This document shows, one piece after another, positions 42,492-52,084 of a stretch of 64,000 nucleotides of DNA (its first letter is position 1; every line of letters starts with the position of its first letter). The notes beneath the pieces were generated by a model. It saw only the letters and a list, made by a program, of their open reading frames with translations, was not told the DNA's origin and ran no database searches. Position numbers and translations under genes: made by a program. The stretch comes from Parapedobacter koreensis (GTDB taxonomy: Bacteria > Bacteroidota > Bacteroidia > Sphingobacteriales > Sphingobacteriaceae), in NCBI RefSeq assembly GCF_900109365.1, contig NZ_FNZR01000001.1, positions 1 through 64,000 on the forward strand. Direction: 5' to 3'.

Positions 42492-43121
42492 ATGATTAAC
42501 TTGCGCTACAAATTGGAGGGTGTGGACGCCGATTATAACTATACCAATTATCATGATGATGAGCTGGTGGTGCTGCTGAGACAGAGCAAACAACAAGCTT
42601 TGGCAGCTATCTATAACCGGTATTGGGACAAGCTATTTGTCACATCGGCCAATCTGTTAGGTAGTGCAGAAGAAGCCGAGGAATGTGTACAAAACGTATT
42701 TGTTGGCCTGTGGAACCGCCGGGAAACCCTCCAAATCAATCACACCTTAAACACGTATCTTTCGGTTGCCGTCAAGTACCAGTCGCTGAGCGCTATGGCA
42801 AGGAACCACCGGCGCAGGGAGGCTGCGCGCGGCGAACAGTGGACAGACCCTGTGGAACTGCTATCTCCGGAAAGCGCGTTTATGGCCAAGGAATTACGAC
42901 AGCGTATCGAGCAGAGCATTAATCGCCTACCCCCGCAATGCCAGCTTGTGTTCCGAATGAGCCGTGAGCAGGACATGAGCGTAAAGGCCGTCGCCGAGGC
43001 ACTAAACCTGTCTGAAAACACCGTAAAGATGCACCTGAAAAATGCCAATAAAAAGCTCCGGGATGATTTATTGGCCTTCTTGCCCGTCATGCTTGCGTTG
43101 ATGGTGGAGCGCAATCTGTAA
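42492..43121 (+). CDS. ECF sigma factor of the SusCD locus
   Basis: A 209-residue sigma-70 family protein of the Bacteroidota RpoE/FecI-like group: region 2 GSAEEAEECVQNVFVGLWNR, region 4 SREQDMSVKAVAEALNLSEN followed by TVKMHLKNANKKLRDDL. A FecR-type anti-sigma gene follows by 65 bases and then SusC, the standard arrangement for TonB-dependent signalling. When SusC senses ligand, the released sigma factor transcribes the locus. A 16-base inverted repeat CCGTGC-TTCA-GCACGG lies 25 bases upstream (42452-42467) and may be its operator or an RNA hairpin. Confidence 0.9.
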   Translation: MINLRYKLEGVDADYNYTNYHDDELVVLLRQSKQQALAAIYNRYWDKLFVTSANLLGSAEEAEECVQNVFVGLWNRRETLQINHTLNTYLSVAVKYQSLSAMARNHRRREAARGEQWTDPVELLSPESAFMAKELRQRIEQSINRLPPQCQLVFRMSREQDMSVKAVAEALNLSENTVKMHLKNANKKLRDDLLAFLPVMLALMVERNL

Positions 43122-43186
43122 TTTTTTTTAAGCGGATACACCCGTTTGCCAAAAATGTGCGACTATATAACCAAAACCGGTTATAA

Positions 43187-44395
43187 ATGGCATTGTCTCG
43201 CGCTGAAATAGAAACCCTGGCTGCAAAACTGATCGATGGCCGCATCACGTCTGCGGAGCAGGATCAGCTTAATGCATGGCTTAATGAGCAGATGGCCAAA
43301 GATTCGTATGAACTGGAAACGTCATTTGCTGCCGATGCCGAAGAACTGCGGCAGCGCATGCTGGCACGGATACAGGAAGCCGTTGGCTCCGGAAACCAGC
43401 ATTATGCGCGTCCGCGCAGGCGGCTATGGTTACCTTATGCGGCGGCCCTGATCATCGGACTGGTTGGTGCCTTGGCCTTTTTCAGTGACGGACTGCTCCC
43501 CGACAGACAGCCGCAACAACGGACGGAAGCCGTTGCGGATGGGATACCGGAGGCGATAAATCCCGGTGGGAACCGGGCTACCCTGACCCTGGCAGACGGC
43601 AGAAAGATTACGCTGAGCGAATCACAGGCAGGAATCGTTGTCGGCGAAGATAACATCACCTACACCAATGGCACTACGGCGATCGACATGCGTGCTGTCG
43701 AAAGCAGCGGAGCTTCAGCGCTTTCTGAACCACTGATCTTAGCTACCCCCAGGGGCGGCACCTATCAGGTAATCCTTCCGGATGGTTCGGCGGTATGGCT
43801 CAACGCCAATAGCACGCTGAAATATCCCAGTAAATTCGTCGGCGACGAACGCATCGTAGCTATTTCCGGTGAAGCGTATTTCTCCGTAGCAAAAGATGTC
43901 AATAGGCCGTTTAAGGTGATCAGTGAAGGCCAGGAAATCCAGGTACTCGGCACAGCGTTCAATATCTCCGCATACCCGGATGATCCCGAAACGAAAACTA
44001 CGCTGGTGGAAGGGGCAATCCAACTAACCAATCTTTCAGCAACAGGTAACCGGACAGCCCGCAACACTGTTTATCGACTTGCTCCCGGAGAACAGGTCAC
44101 CAGGCGCGGGGCTGCTATCGATATTCAGCAAGTAGACACCGATCTGTTTACCGCCTGGAAAGACGGCTTATTCTACTTCGATGGCTTATCACCGCAGGCA
44201 GCATTTGCCCAGTTGGGCCGATGGTATGATATCGATGTGGTGTATGAGGGGCGTATACCCACGGTACGTTTCTTCGGTATGATTGGACGGGATAAATCGC
44301 TGGCCTCCATCCTGACGATTCTGGAAAAAAGTGGTGTCCAGTTTAAAGTAAACCAAGTCAAAGGCAGAAACCAATTAATCGTATTAAGTGAATAA
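43187..44395 (+). CDS. FecR-family anti-sigma factor
   Basis: A 402-residue membrane protein. The cytoplasmic N-terminal 80 residues contact the sigma factor; the single membrane helix is YAAALIIGLVGALAFFSDGL. The periplasmic FecR domain is visible in TPRGGTYQVILPDGSAVWLN, ANSTLKYPSKFVGDERIVAI and SGEAYFSVAKDVNRPFKVIS, followed by a C-terminal STN-like DUF4974 domain (ILEKSGVQFKVNQVKGRNQL). It should bind the SusC signalling domain and inhibit or deliver the ECF sigma factor. Gene order and domains are typical. Confidence 0.92.
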   Translation: MALSRAEIETLAAKLIDGRITSAEQDQLNAWLNEQMAKDSYELETSFAADAEELRQRMLARIQEAVGSGNQHYARPRRRLWLPYAAALIIGLVGALAFFSDGLLPDRQPQQRTEAVADGIPEAINPGGNRATLTLADGRKITLSESQAGIVVGEDNITYTNGTTAIDMRAVESSGASALSEPLILATPRGGTYQVILPDGSAVWLNANSTLKYPSKFVGDERIVAISGEAYFSVAKDVNRPFKVISEGQEIQVLGTAFNISAYPDDPETKTTLVEGAIQLTNLSATGNRTARNTVYRLAPGEQVTRRGAAIDIQQVDTDLFTAWKDGLFYFDGLSPQAAFAQLGRWYDIDVVYEGRIPTVRFFGMIGRDKSLASILTILEKSGVQFKVNQVKGRNQLIVLSE

Positions 44396-44459
44396 CCAAT
44401 TGATAATTAAACCTTAAAACAACAATGACAATATGACAAATTAAAAACTAATGTGTATC

Positions 44460-44543
44460 CCAGACCAACAAAAAACGGATGATGCTCGCGACACCATCCG
44501 AATATACTGTCTGGCTAGTGCTACGGAGTGTAATAAACACTCC
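44460..44543 (+). promoter_or_regulatory. Structured leader upstream of susC-like gene
   Basis: CCAGAC at 44460-44465 pairs with GTCTGG at 44509-44514, enclosing an inner stem CGGATG/CATCCG (44476-44481 with 44495-44500). A separate stem GGAGTGT/ACACTCC with a 5-base loop follows at 44525-44543 and is trailed by CTTTAAT. All stems are perfect. The folded leader lies 40 bases before the SusC start and could be an attenuator or small-RNA target. Confidence 0.4.
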
Positions 44544-44582
44544 CTTTAATCCATTTATTCACCATCCAAACAAGACAAATAT

Positions 44583-47500
44583 ATGATTTATCGATTATTG
44601 CTGATTATGAAATTAGTGATTTTCTTGAGTATTGCGTTTACTTTCCACGCAATCGGGGAGAGCAAAGCGCAAAAGATCACGCTCAACGTCAAAAATACCA
44701 CACTGCGTGAGGTAATGAAAGAAATCCAACGGCAACAAGGTTACTCGTTTTTCTTCCGCGGCGACGATATCGCTACTACGCGTGTCAATGTGGCCGTAAA
44801 ACAGACCGAACTGCGGCACGTGATGGATAGAATCCTGGCGGGCCATGGCCTTGCCTGGTCCATCGAAGAAGGGACCATCGTTATCGCGCATGAGCCGCCG
44901 GCAATGCTTCAACGTGAGCCCCCGCAACAAAACAGGGAGGTTTCCGGACGGGTGACCGACCAATCCGGCGCAGCACTGGAGGGCGTGACGATAACGGCAA
45001 AAGGCACGTCGGCCGCGACGACAAGCGACGCCGGTGGAAATTACCGGATCACCGTACCTGACCGGGCTTCGGTACTCCTATTTACCATACTGGGGTATGA
45101 AACGGCCGAACTTACCGTAGCTGACCAACGGGTTTTAAACGTGACGATGAACGCTACAGTGAGCGACCTGGATGAAGTGGTGGTCGTGGGTTATACCACC
45201 CAAAAAAAGGCGAGCATCACAGGGGCTGTCGCCGTGGTGGCGGTCGATGACCTCAAGCAGGTGCCTGCCAACAACTTTGCTCAGCAATTACAGGGCCGGG
45301 TAGCTGGTGTAACTATCGGAAACGATGGCTCACCGGGAGGCAATGTGATGGTTCGTATCCGGGGAGTGGGGTCGATTACAGGAGGCAACGACCCCTTATA
45401 TATCATAGACGGCGTGCCCACGCAAGGGGGATTGAATCAGATCAATCCGAACGATATCGAGTCTATGCAGATTTTGAAAGACGCCTCATCGGCTTCCATA
45501 TACGGTGCGCGCGCCAGTAACGGGGTGGTCATCATAACGACCAAAAAAGGTAAGGAAGGAAAGTCCAGATTGACTGTTGAGTCTTTTTATGGCGTCCAGC
45601 GGCCATCGGCCGGCCCAAGTATGCTCACACCGCAACAGTTTGCTGACCTGGTATGGGAGAATTACCGCAATATCGGCAACGTAAACCCGACAACGGGAAA
45701 TCCGGCCGACGCCACATTCGGCAACGGCGCTAATCCGGTCATACCGGACTACCTGCTACTGCAGGGAGGTGCCATGGAAGGCGACCCACGAGTGGCCCTG
45801 GAAAATTATACAAATGACCCGACCGTTCCCGGATTTGGTACCACAAGATTCATGTTTGCTAAAACAAACAAACAAGGTACCGACTGGTGGGACGTGGTTA
45901 CCCAGCTCGGGCATATTCAAAGCCACAACCTCAGTGTATCAGGAGGCAGCAATAAAAACACCTATGCCATTACCGGCGGATACTATGACCAGCAAGGTAT
46001 TTTCAAGCATACGGGCTTTAAGCGCTACTCGGCAAGGGCGAATACGACATTTAACATCATGGATATCATTACGGTAGGTGAAAACTTGCAATTCGCCTAT
46101 ACAGATAATGTGTCGGCCATCATCCGCGCAGAAAATAGTCCGGCATTGGCCTACCAAATGGCCCCGTTCATGCCGGTATATGATGTGGGGGGCAACTTTG
46201 CGGGAGGGCGCGCCTTGGCCGATCATCCCTACACCCGGCAATACCGTAATAAGGATAACCATGCTTACAATGCGCGGTTGTTTGGCAATACCTTTGCCGA
46301 AGCGAACCTGGGCCATGGCATTGCGCTTAAAACCAGCTTAGGTATTGACTACGCTAATTTCAATTTTTCCAACTTTTCGCCCAGCGCGCCCGAGTCGTTC
46401 CTCCTGCCGCAGCAAGCCCAGCTTAGCGTGACCAACAGCTATACGACGAACGTGATATGGACCAATACGCTGAACTACCGGAAGGCATTTGGCGACCAAC
46501 ATAACCTGAACGTGCTGGCAGGCACCGAAGCGGTGAAAAGTACGTTCAGAAATACGATTACGGAAAAAGCGGACTTTGCCTTCGAAGATATCGACTACCG
46601 CTACCTCAGCGCCGGGACAACGCTGTTGAATGCCACGGGCGGCGGATCGGACTCCAGGCTGTTTTCCTATTTCGGTAAGGTAGACTACAATTATGGCGAG
46701 AAGTACCTGGTATCGGCAACAATCCGACGGGATGCCTCATCCCGTTTTTCGCCTTCCCACCGCTGGGGTACATTTCCGGCTTTCAGTGTCGGATGGCGGC
46801 TCAGTGAAGAGCCATTCCTGGAAACGGTGGCCTTTATTGACGAACTGAAGTTGAGGGGCGGCTGGGGACAAACCGGCAACCAAGAGGTGGACAGCTATAA
46901 TCAATTTACAACGTATGCAACAAACCTACATACCTCGTCCTACGCTATTGATGGCCAGAATAACGCGCTGGTACCCGGATTTTACATCGGAGCGCAAGGA
47001 AATCCTGATGCACGTTGGGAAGCGCAGACCATGACTAACCTGGGTGTAGACCTGAGTATTTTTAACGGTAAATTCGCGGTCACTGTTGATGCCTATGACC
47101 GGAAATCTTCCGATCTGCTGCTGGTGATACCAAGCCCGGCTACGGATGGCCAGAACCGCAGGCCTGCCGTAAATATCGGTGGAATTCAAAACAAAGGCCT
47201 GGATATTGCCCTCAATTACCGTGGCAGGCCGCAAAACAACGATTGGCAATATGACGTGGGACTCAACTGGTCGGTTTACCGCAACCGGGTAACCGAGCTG
47301 TATGGCGGACCGGAAACATTCATCCCGGGATTTTCCACCAGACAGGCTCCCTTTACACGCACGGCGGTGGGCAAACCAATCTCTGCTTTCTACGGATACA
47401 CCATCGATGGTATCTTACAGACCCAGGAAGAGGCTGACGCTCATGCCACGCAAGGCGGTGATCGGGCGTTGTACAACCAGCCCGGGCGATTTAAATTCCG

Positions 47501-48071
47501 TGATGTGGACCAAAACGGTGTAATCGATGCGAACGACCAAACCTTTATCGGAAACCCACACCCCGATTTTACGTATGGATTGAATATCAGCGTAAGCTAT
47601 AAGTCGTTTGACCTGTCCGTGTTTGTGCAGGGCGTACAGGGCAACGATATCTACAATTACCAAAAGTGGTGGACGGATTTCCAGAACCTCACCGGCAACC
47701 GGAGTGTCCGGATGCTGGACAGCTGGAGCCCAGAAAATCCCAATGCCATGCTGCCAAAGACGAATTCAATCGCTACGGGTTTCGAATCGCAGGCATCGAC
47801 CTATTTCATCGAAGACGGGTCGTACCTGCGCGGGAAAAACGTGATGATTGGCTATACGTTTCCCTCCAAGTGGACAAACCGGCTCAACATGCAGCAATTA
47901 CGCCTCTACATACAGGCGACCAACTTTTTCACATTGACGAAGTACAGTGGTTTGGATCCGGAGGTTAACCTATCGCAATACGGCAGCGGCGCCGACCGCG
48001 ATATCGGCGTAGACCGTGGGATTTATCCGCTTGCTCAATCTTTTAATTTTGGTTTAACCGTTGGTTTTTAG
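44583..48071 (+). CDS. SusC/RagA-type TonB-dependent outer-membrane transporter with STN signalling domain
   Basis: A 1162-residue outer-membrane protein. Signal peptide to about residue 30 (ESKAQ), STN signalling domain residues about 36-105 (ITLNVKNTTLREVMKEIQRQ), carboxypeptidase-regulatory-like domain about 120-200 (VSGRVTDQSGAALEGVTITA), plug domain from about 215 (KKASITGAVAVVAVDDLKQV, NDPLYIIDGVPTQGGLNQIN) and a beta-barrel ending in QSFNFGLTVGF. The STN domain shows it takes part in signalling through FecR and the sigma factor. Ends 17 bases before SusD. Substrate is presumably a plant or microbial glycan; the GH genes downstream suggest fructose- or apiose-containing material. Confidence 0.94.
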   Translation: MIYRLLLIMKLVIFLSIAFTFHAIGESKAQKITLNVKNTTLREVMKEIQRQQGYSFFFRGDDIATTRVNVAVKQTELRHVMDRILAGHGLAWSIEEGTIVIAHEPPAMLQREPPQQNREVSGRVTDQSGAALEGVTITAKGTSAATTSDAGGNYRITVPDRASVLLFTILGYETAELTVADQRVLNVTMNATVSDLDEVVVVGYTTQKKASITGAVAVVAVDDLKQVPANNFAQQLQGRVAGVTIGNDGSPGGNVMVRIRGVGSITGGNDPLYIIDGVPTQGGLNQINPNDIESMQILKDASSASIYGARASNGVVIITTKKGKEGKSRLTVESFYGVQRPSAGPSMLTPQQFADLVWENYRNIGNVNPTTGNPADATFGNGANPVIPDYLLLQGGAMEGDPRVALENYTNDPTVPGFGTTRFMFAKTNKQGTDWWDVVTQLGHIQSHNLSVSGGSNKNTYAITGGYYDQQGIFKHTGFKRYSARANTTFNIMDIITVGENLQFAYTDNVSAIIRAENSPALAYQMAPFMPVYDVGGNFAGGRALADHPYTRQYRNKDNHAYNARLFGNTFAEANLGHGIALKTSLGIDYANFNFSNFSPSAPESFLLPQQAQLSVTNSYTTNVIWTNTLNYRKAFGDQHNLNVLAGTEAVKSTFRNTITEKADFAFEDIDYRYLSAGTTLLNATGGGSDSRLFSYFGKVDYNYGEKYLVSATIRRDASSRFSPSHRWGTFPAFSVGWRLSEEPFLETVAFIDELKLRGGWGQTGNQEVDSYNQFTTYATNLHTSSYAIDGQNNALVPGFYIGAQGNPDARWEAQTMTNLGVDLSIFNGKFAVTVDAYDRKSSDLLLVIPSPATDGQNRRPAVNIGGIQNKGLDIALNYRGRPQNNDWQYDVGLNWSVYRNRVTELYGGPETFIPGFSTRQAPFTRTAVGKPISAFYGYTIDGILQTQEEADAHATQGGDRALYNQPGRFKFRDVDQNGVIDANDQTFIGNPHPDFTYGLNISVSYKSFDLSVFVQGVQGNDIYNYQKWWTDFQNLTGNRSVRMLDSWSPENPNAMLPKTNSIATGFESQASTYFIEDGSYLRGKNVMIGYTFPSKWTNRLNMQQLRLYIQATNFFTLTKYSGLDPEVNLSQYGSGADRDIGVDRGIYPLAQSFNFGLTVGF

Positions 48072-48088
48072 CATAACATATCATAAAA

Positions 48089-49861
48089 ATGAAGTACAAC
48101 CTCATCAATATAAGCCGTGTAGGCAAAGGAATCCTGATAGCGGCACTATTTACAGCGTGTTCGGAAGATTTTTTCAGCACACCACCATTAGGAACAGCCA
48201 GCCAGGTACAGATGCAGAACCCCGAAGGTATTGACAAATTGCTCATCGGTGCATATTCATTGCTCGATGGCGTGGGGGCCAGTACCGACGGGTGGACCGG
48301 TCGAAACGAAGGCAGGGCCTCCGCAGTGACCAACTGGTTGATTGGCGATGTCGCATCCGACGATGCATACAAGGGATCTACGCAATCCGATCAGGCGGAG
48401 ATGAACGCATTCGAACGCAACAGCATCTTGCCTGCCAATAATTTCGTTCCGGATAAGTGGATTGCGCTTTATGACGGTATTTCACGGTCAAATGAAGTGT
48501 TGCGGGTAATCGCCAAAACGGAAGGCCTCGACCCGGATTTTGCAAGCCGCAAAACGGCCGAGGCACGTTTCCTGCGGGGCTATTACCTGTTTGAACTCCG
48601 GAAAATCTATTTCCGCGTCCCGATCATCGACGAAACGATGTTTGATACGCGCGTAGCAAACGATCAGGAAGCGTGGCCGTTCATTGAGGCCGACCTGCAG
48701 TTTGCAGCAGATAACCTACCGCCAACCCAGGCGGAGGTGGGCCGGGCAAACACATGGGCAGCCAAAGCTTTTCTGGCCAAATGCTATCTTTTCCAGCGTA
48801 AATTTGTGGAAGCGAAGCCATTACTTGATGATATTATTGCCAATGGGATTACGGCCAATGGCCTGAAGTACGGCCTGAATGACTGCTACTATGACAATTT
48901 CCGCATTGCAACCAAAAATTCAAAAGAATCGGTATTCGCCGTGCAAATGTCGGTCAATGATGGCAGCGGTGGACCGTTGAATGCCAACTATGGCGAGCAT
49001 CTGAATTTTCCACTGGTGGGGCCGGGCCAATGCTGTGGTTTTTTCCAGCCCTCACAAAACCTGGTGAATGCCTTTAAAACTTCAGCCGACGGCCTTCCGA
49101 TGTTTGATTCATTTAATAACAATGACCTGAAAAATGATGAGGGCATCCGGTCTTCCGACCCGTTCGAACCTGACGGGGAGACACCCCTTGACCCTCGGCT
49201 GGATCATACCGTTGGGAGACGGGGTATCGCCTACCTCGACTGGGGGCTTCACGGCGGCGAAACCTGGGTAAATCCAGCCGGAGACGGTGGGCCTTATTCG
49301 CCAAAAAAACGTTCGTACCGAAAAGAGGAACAGGGCACGCAATCGACTACCACGGGATGGGCTGGTGGCCCTAACGCGAATAATTACACGGTCATCCGTT
49401 TTGCGGACGTGTTGCTATGGGCTGCCGAGTGCGAAGCCGAACTGGGTGATTTGGAAAAAGCACGCCAGTATGTCAACCAAATCCGGAATCGTGCTAAGAA
49501 TGGTTGTGCTGTCAAAAAGTTGGATGCGAATGGTATGGAAACGGCTGCCCCAGCGGCTAATTATCATGTCGAACCGTACACTGCACCCTGGCCTTCGAAA
49601 GACTACGCTATCCAGGCCATCCGGTTTGAACGGCGGTTGGAATTGGCCATGGAAGGCCACCGGTTTTACGACCTCGTCCGTTGGGACATCGCCGATCAGG
49701 TGTTGAACACCTACCTCCAAGCTGAAAAAGAAAAGCGGACGTACCTCAACGGCGCGTCATTCACACCGGGCAAGAGCGAATACCTGCCCGTGCCACAGAC
49801 GGAAATCATTAACAGTTCGATCGGTGGAATGCCGACGCTGATACAAAATCCCGGGTATTAA
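48089..49861 (+). CDS. SusD/RagB-type glycan-binding lipoprotein
   Basis: A 590-residue lipoprotein (LIAALFTACSED) with the SusD fold: N-terminal TPR-like helices (QNPEGIDKLLIGAYSLLDGV), the ARFLRGYYLFELRKIYFRVP segment and the C-terminal FERRLELAMEGHRFYDLVRW signature, ending YLPVPQTEI. It forms the lid over the SusC transporter and captures substrate at the cell surface. It directly follows the SusC gene and precedes the GH32-like hydrolase, whose GTG start begins right after its stop. Confidence 0.94.
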   Translation: MKYNLINISRVGKGILIAALFTACSEDFFSTPPLGTASQVQMQNPEGIDKLLIGAYSLLDGVGASTDGWTGRNEGRASAVTNWLIGDVASDDAYKGSTQSDQAEMNAFERNSILPANNFVPDKWIALYDGISRSNEVLRVIAKTEGLDPDFASRKTAEARFLRGYYLFELRKIYFRVPIIDETMFDTRVANDQEAWPFIEADLQFAADNLPPTQAEVGRANTWAAKAFLAKCYLFQRKFVEAKPLLDDIIANGITANGLKYGLNDCYYDNFRIATKNSKESVFAVQMSVNDGSGGPLNANYGEHLNFPLVGPGQCCGFFQPSQNLVNAFKTSADGLPMFDSFNNNDLKNDEGIRSSDPFEPDGETPLDPRLDHTVGRRGIAYLDWGLHGGETWVNPAGDGGPYSPKKRSYRKEEQGTQSTTTGWAGGPNANNYTVIRFADVLLWAAECEAELGDLEKARQYVNQIRNRAKNGCAVKKLDANGMETAAPAANYHVEPYTAPWPSKDYAIQAIRFERRLELAMEGHRFYDLVRWDIADQVLNTYLQAEKEKRTYLNGASFTPGKSEYLPVPQTEIINSSIGGMPTLIQNPGY

Positions 49862-52084
49862 GTGAGGACGTCGTTGATCGTTTGTTTGGTGTGTGGCTAC
49901 GCTTATGCATGGGCAGGTCTTACGACGTCCGATGCACTGGCCGGAGCCACATACCGGTGTGTATTCACCAACTTGCATACCGAAGAGCGGGCATGGGACA
50001 GGTTCGTTGGCGACGGGATAAGCTTTGACAGCAACGACGGCGCATTATTCACCGGTAACGGCTACTTAGAGGTAGCCCATCGCCGGTTTGGCAGCCGACT
50101 ACCGGTATCCGGCACACTTGCATTGGAAATTAAGCCCGAGCAGGCCGGGGGGATTTTTTGGACCCCCACCCTGTCCATGGCCATCACCGATGGCGGCACC
50201 CTGGTACTGATGGCGAGTGTAGGGGACAAGCGGGGCAGTATGTACCGGGAAATACCGATCGGAAAGATGGCCATGGGGCAATGGCATCAGGTGGTGGTCA
50301 GCTATGGAGACAGGCAGTTGGACGTGGTAGTCAATGGCGTCCGGTTGTTGACCAAACAGCTACAGGGGGTTATTCAGCCACAGGTGCCGGGTGCGGTACT
50401 CATCGGTGCATGGAAAGCGGCTGATCCGCCGGTCGGGAATTTTCCGAAAGCCGTGCAGGACTTTCTCTTCGAAAGGCGTTTCAGAGGCTATATACGCTAT
50501 GTAGCCTATTGGGATTACCCGTTCAGCGAGCGCGCCGTAGCCGACCTTTGCCATGTGCAGCGCATCGATGGAGCCCAAGAAGACGCGGCCAGCACGATGT
50601 ACAGGCACTACGATGCATTTTTTGAGCGATCGCGTGCAGGTGACGTGAAACAGGTACGCGAGATTGGAAAGACCATGCGGCACTACATGGCCCAGGATCC
50701 GCGGCGGCCGTCTTTTCACCTTACGGCGCCAATGGACGCTATCCTGGATCCTGCCGGAGCAGTATACCATGGCGGAAAATACCACCTGTACAGCTACCGG
50801 AATATGATATCGCTACTGGCTTATACGCCATTGGCGCATTTCGTGAGCGACGACTTGCTGCATTGGGATGATTATCCAATAGCGCTTTGGCCGGACGATT
50901 CGCTGGATACCTACGGCATATGGCTTGGCAATATATGGCTAGCGGACCAGCAGCGGCCCCGGATGTTCTATACGGCTTTAGGCCAAACAGGAAAATATGG
51001 CGTAATGGCGGAAAGCGACGATGACTTGATAACTTTCGGAAACAAGAAACTGGTCATGTCGGATATGGAACATCACGATGGCCATGTGTGGAAAGACGAA
51101 GATACCTACTACGCGCTGACCACACGGCAGCACTGGGGGCGATCTGCGGACAGCTTAGGCGATGATATCGTCCTACTGGCCTCGACCGACCTGTTGCGTT
51201 GGGAAACGCGTGGGACCATATTCAATGCGCGTAAACACCGCGAACCGAAAGACAACCAACAGCAATGGGGCTTTGCGGAATACCCCTATCTATTGCCTTT
51301 TGGTGATAAATACGTATTGATGCTGGGCACCAGACCTGCACGATACTGGGTAGGTACGTTTGATAGCGATAAGCCGGCATTTATACCGGACAATGCCGAG
51401 GGCATGTTACTTGATTACCTGAATCCGTTTCATTGCTTCAATCCGTTGACGGTGGATGCCGCCGGGCCACAAGGCAGCCAACGGCGGATTATCCACGCGC
51501 TGCAGCTCTATGCTTCGGGCGAAGTAGGCGGCATCCGGTGGTCCGGCACCCACGTTACACCGCGGGTGCTGGAGCTCGTCGATGGGCGATTGACACAAAC
51601 GCCGGTTCCTGAACTCGATAAGTTACGGAAACTCCACAGCAGCAGCGTTAATTTTCGGCTGGATGCGGCTGTCCAGAAAAAATTCGTAACATTGGAAGAC
51701 GGAAGGGCAGATGTCGTGATCGAAGTGCCAAATGGCCAGCGAGGGATTTTTGGGTTTCACATTGCCTCGGGTACAAATTCGGCGGATACCGCGGTCGTCT
51801 TTTTTGATTTGACATCAAACCGATTCGGCGTGAAGGGTGGTATAAAGGTACCGGTGGACTATCCCGAACTGGGAGACGCACCCGCTTTCCTGCCGCAAGA
51901 CAGCCGATCAGCGTCTATGCGCGTGATTATTGACGGTTCATTAATAGAGGTATTTGTCAACGGACAGTCTTGCACGGGGGTACTCAACGGCGATTGCAGC
52001 ACGATTGCCATCCGGCCGTTCTGCAGTACCGGGACGATTGATGTCGGTTCATTAACCATTTGGAATATCCAACCGAAAATGTAA
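49862..52084 (+). CDS. Divergent GH32-like hydrolase with N-terminal LamG-like domain
   Basis: A 740-residue enzyme starting at GTG immediately after the SusD stop. Signal peptide (SLIVCLVCGYAYAWAGL), a concanavalin/LamG-like domain (about residues 30-220, LEIKPEQAGGIFWTPTLSM, GQWHQVVVSYGDRQLDVVVN), then a five-bladed propeller of GH32/GH68 type and a C-terminal beta-sandwich (MRVIIDGSLIEVFVNGQSC), which is the classic GH32 C-module. The nucleophile region usually WMNDPNG reads AILDPAG: the aspartate is kept, but the substrate-contact residues are changed. The acid/base region keeps glutamate (FAEYPYLLPF). So the fold is GH32-like but the substrate may not be fructan. It is in a SusCD operon. 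Confidence 0.8.
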   Translation: MRTSLIVCLVCGYAYAWAGLTTSDALAGATYRCVFTNLHTEERAWDRFVGDGISFDSNDGALFTGNGYLEVAHRRFGSRLPVSGTLALEIKPEQAGGIFWTPTLSMAITDGGTLVLMASVGDKRGSMYREIPIGKMAMGQWHQVVVSYGDRQLDVVVNGVRLLTKQLQGVIQPQVPGAVLIGAWKAADPPVGNFPKAVQDFLFERRFRGYIRYVAYWDYPFSERAVADLCHVQRIDGAQEDAASTMYRHYDAFFERSRAGDVKQVREIGKTMRHYMAQDPRRPSFHLTAPMDAILDPAGAVYHGGKYHLYSYRNMISLLAYTPLAHFVSDDLLHWDDYPIALWPDDSLDTYGIWLGNIWLADQQRPRMFYTALGQTGKYGVMAESDDDLITFGNKKLVMSDMEHHDGHVWKDEDTYYALTTRQHWGRSADSLGDDIVLLASTDLLRWETRGTIFNARKHREPKDNQQQWGFAEYPYLLPFGDKYVLMLGTRPARYWVGTFDSDKPAFIPDNAEGMLLDYLNPFHCFNPLTVDAAGPQGSQRRIIHALQLYASGEVGGIRWSGTHVTPRVLELVDGRLTQTPVPELDKLRKLHSSSVNFRLDAAVQKKFVTLEDGRADVVIEVPNGQRGIFGFHIASGTNSADTAVVFFDLTSNRFGVKGGIKVPVDYPELGDAPAFLPQDSRSASMRVIIDGSLIEVFVNGQSCTGVLNGDCSTIAIRPFCSTGTIDVGSLTIWNIQPKM

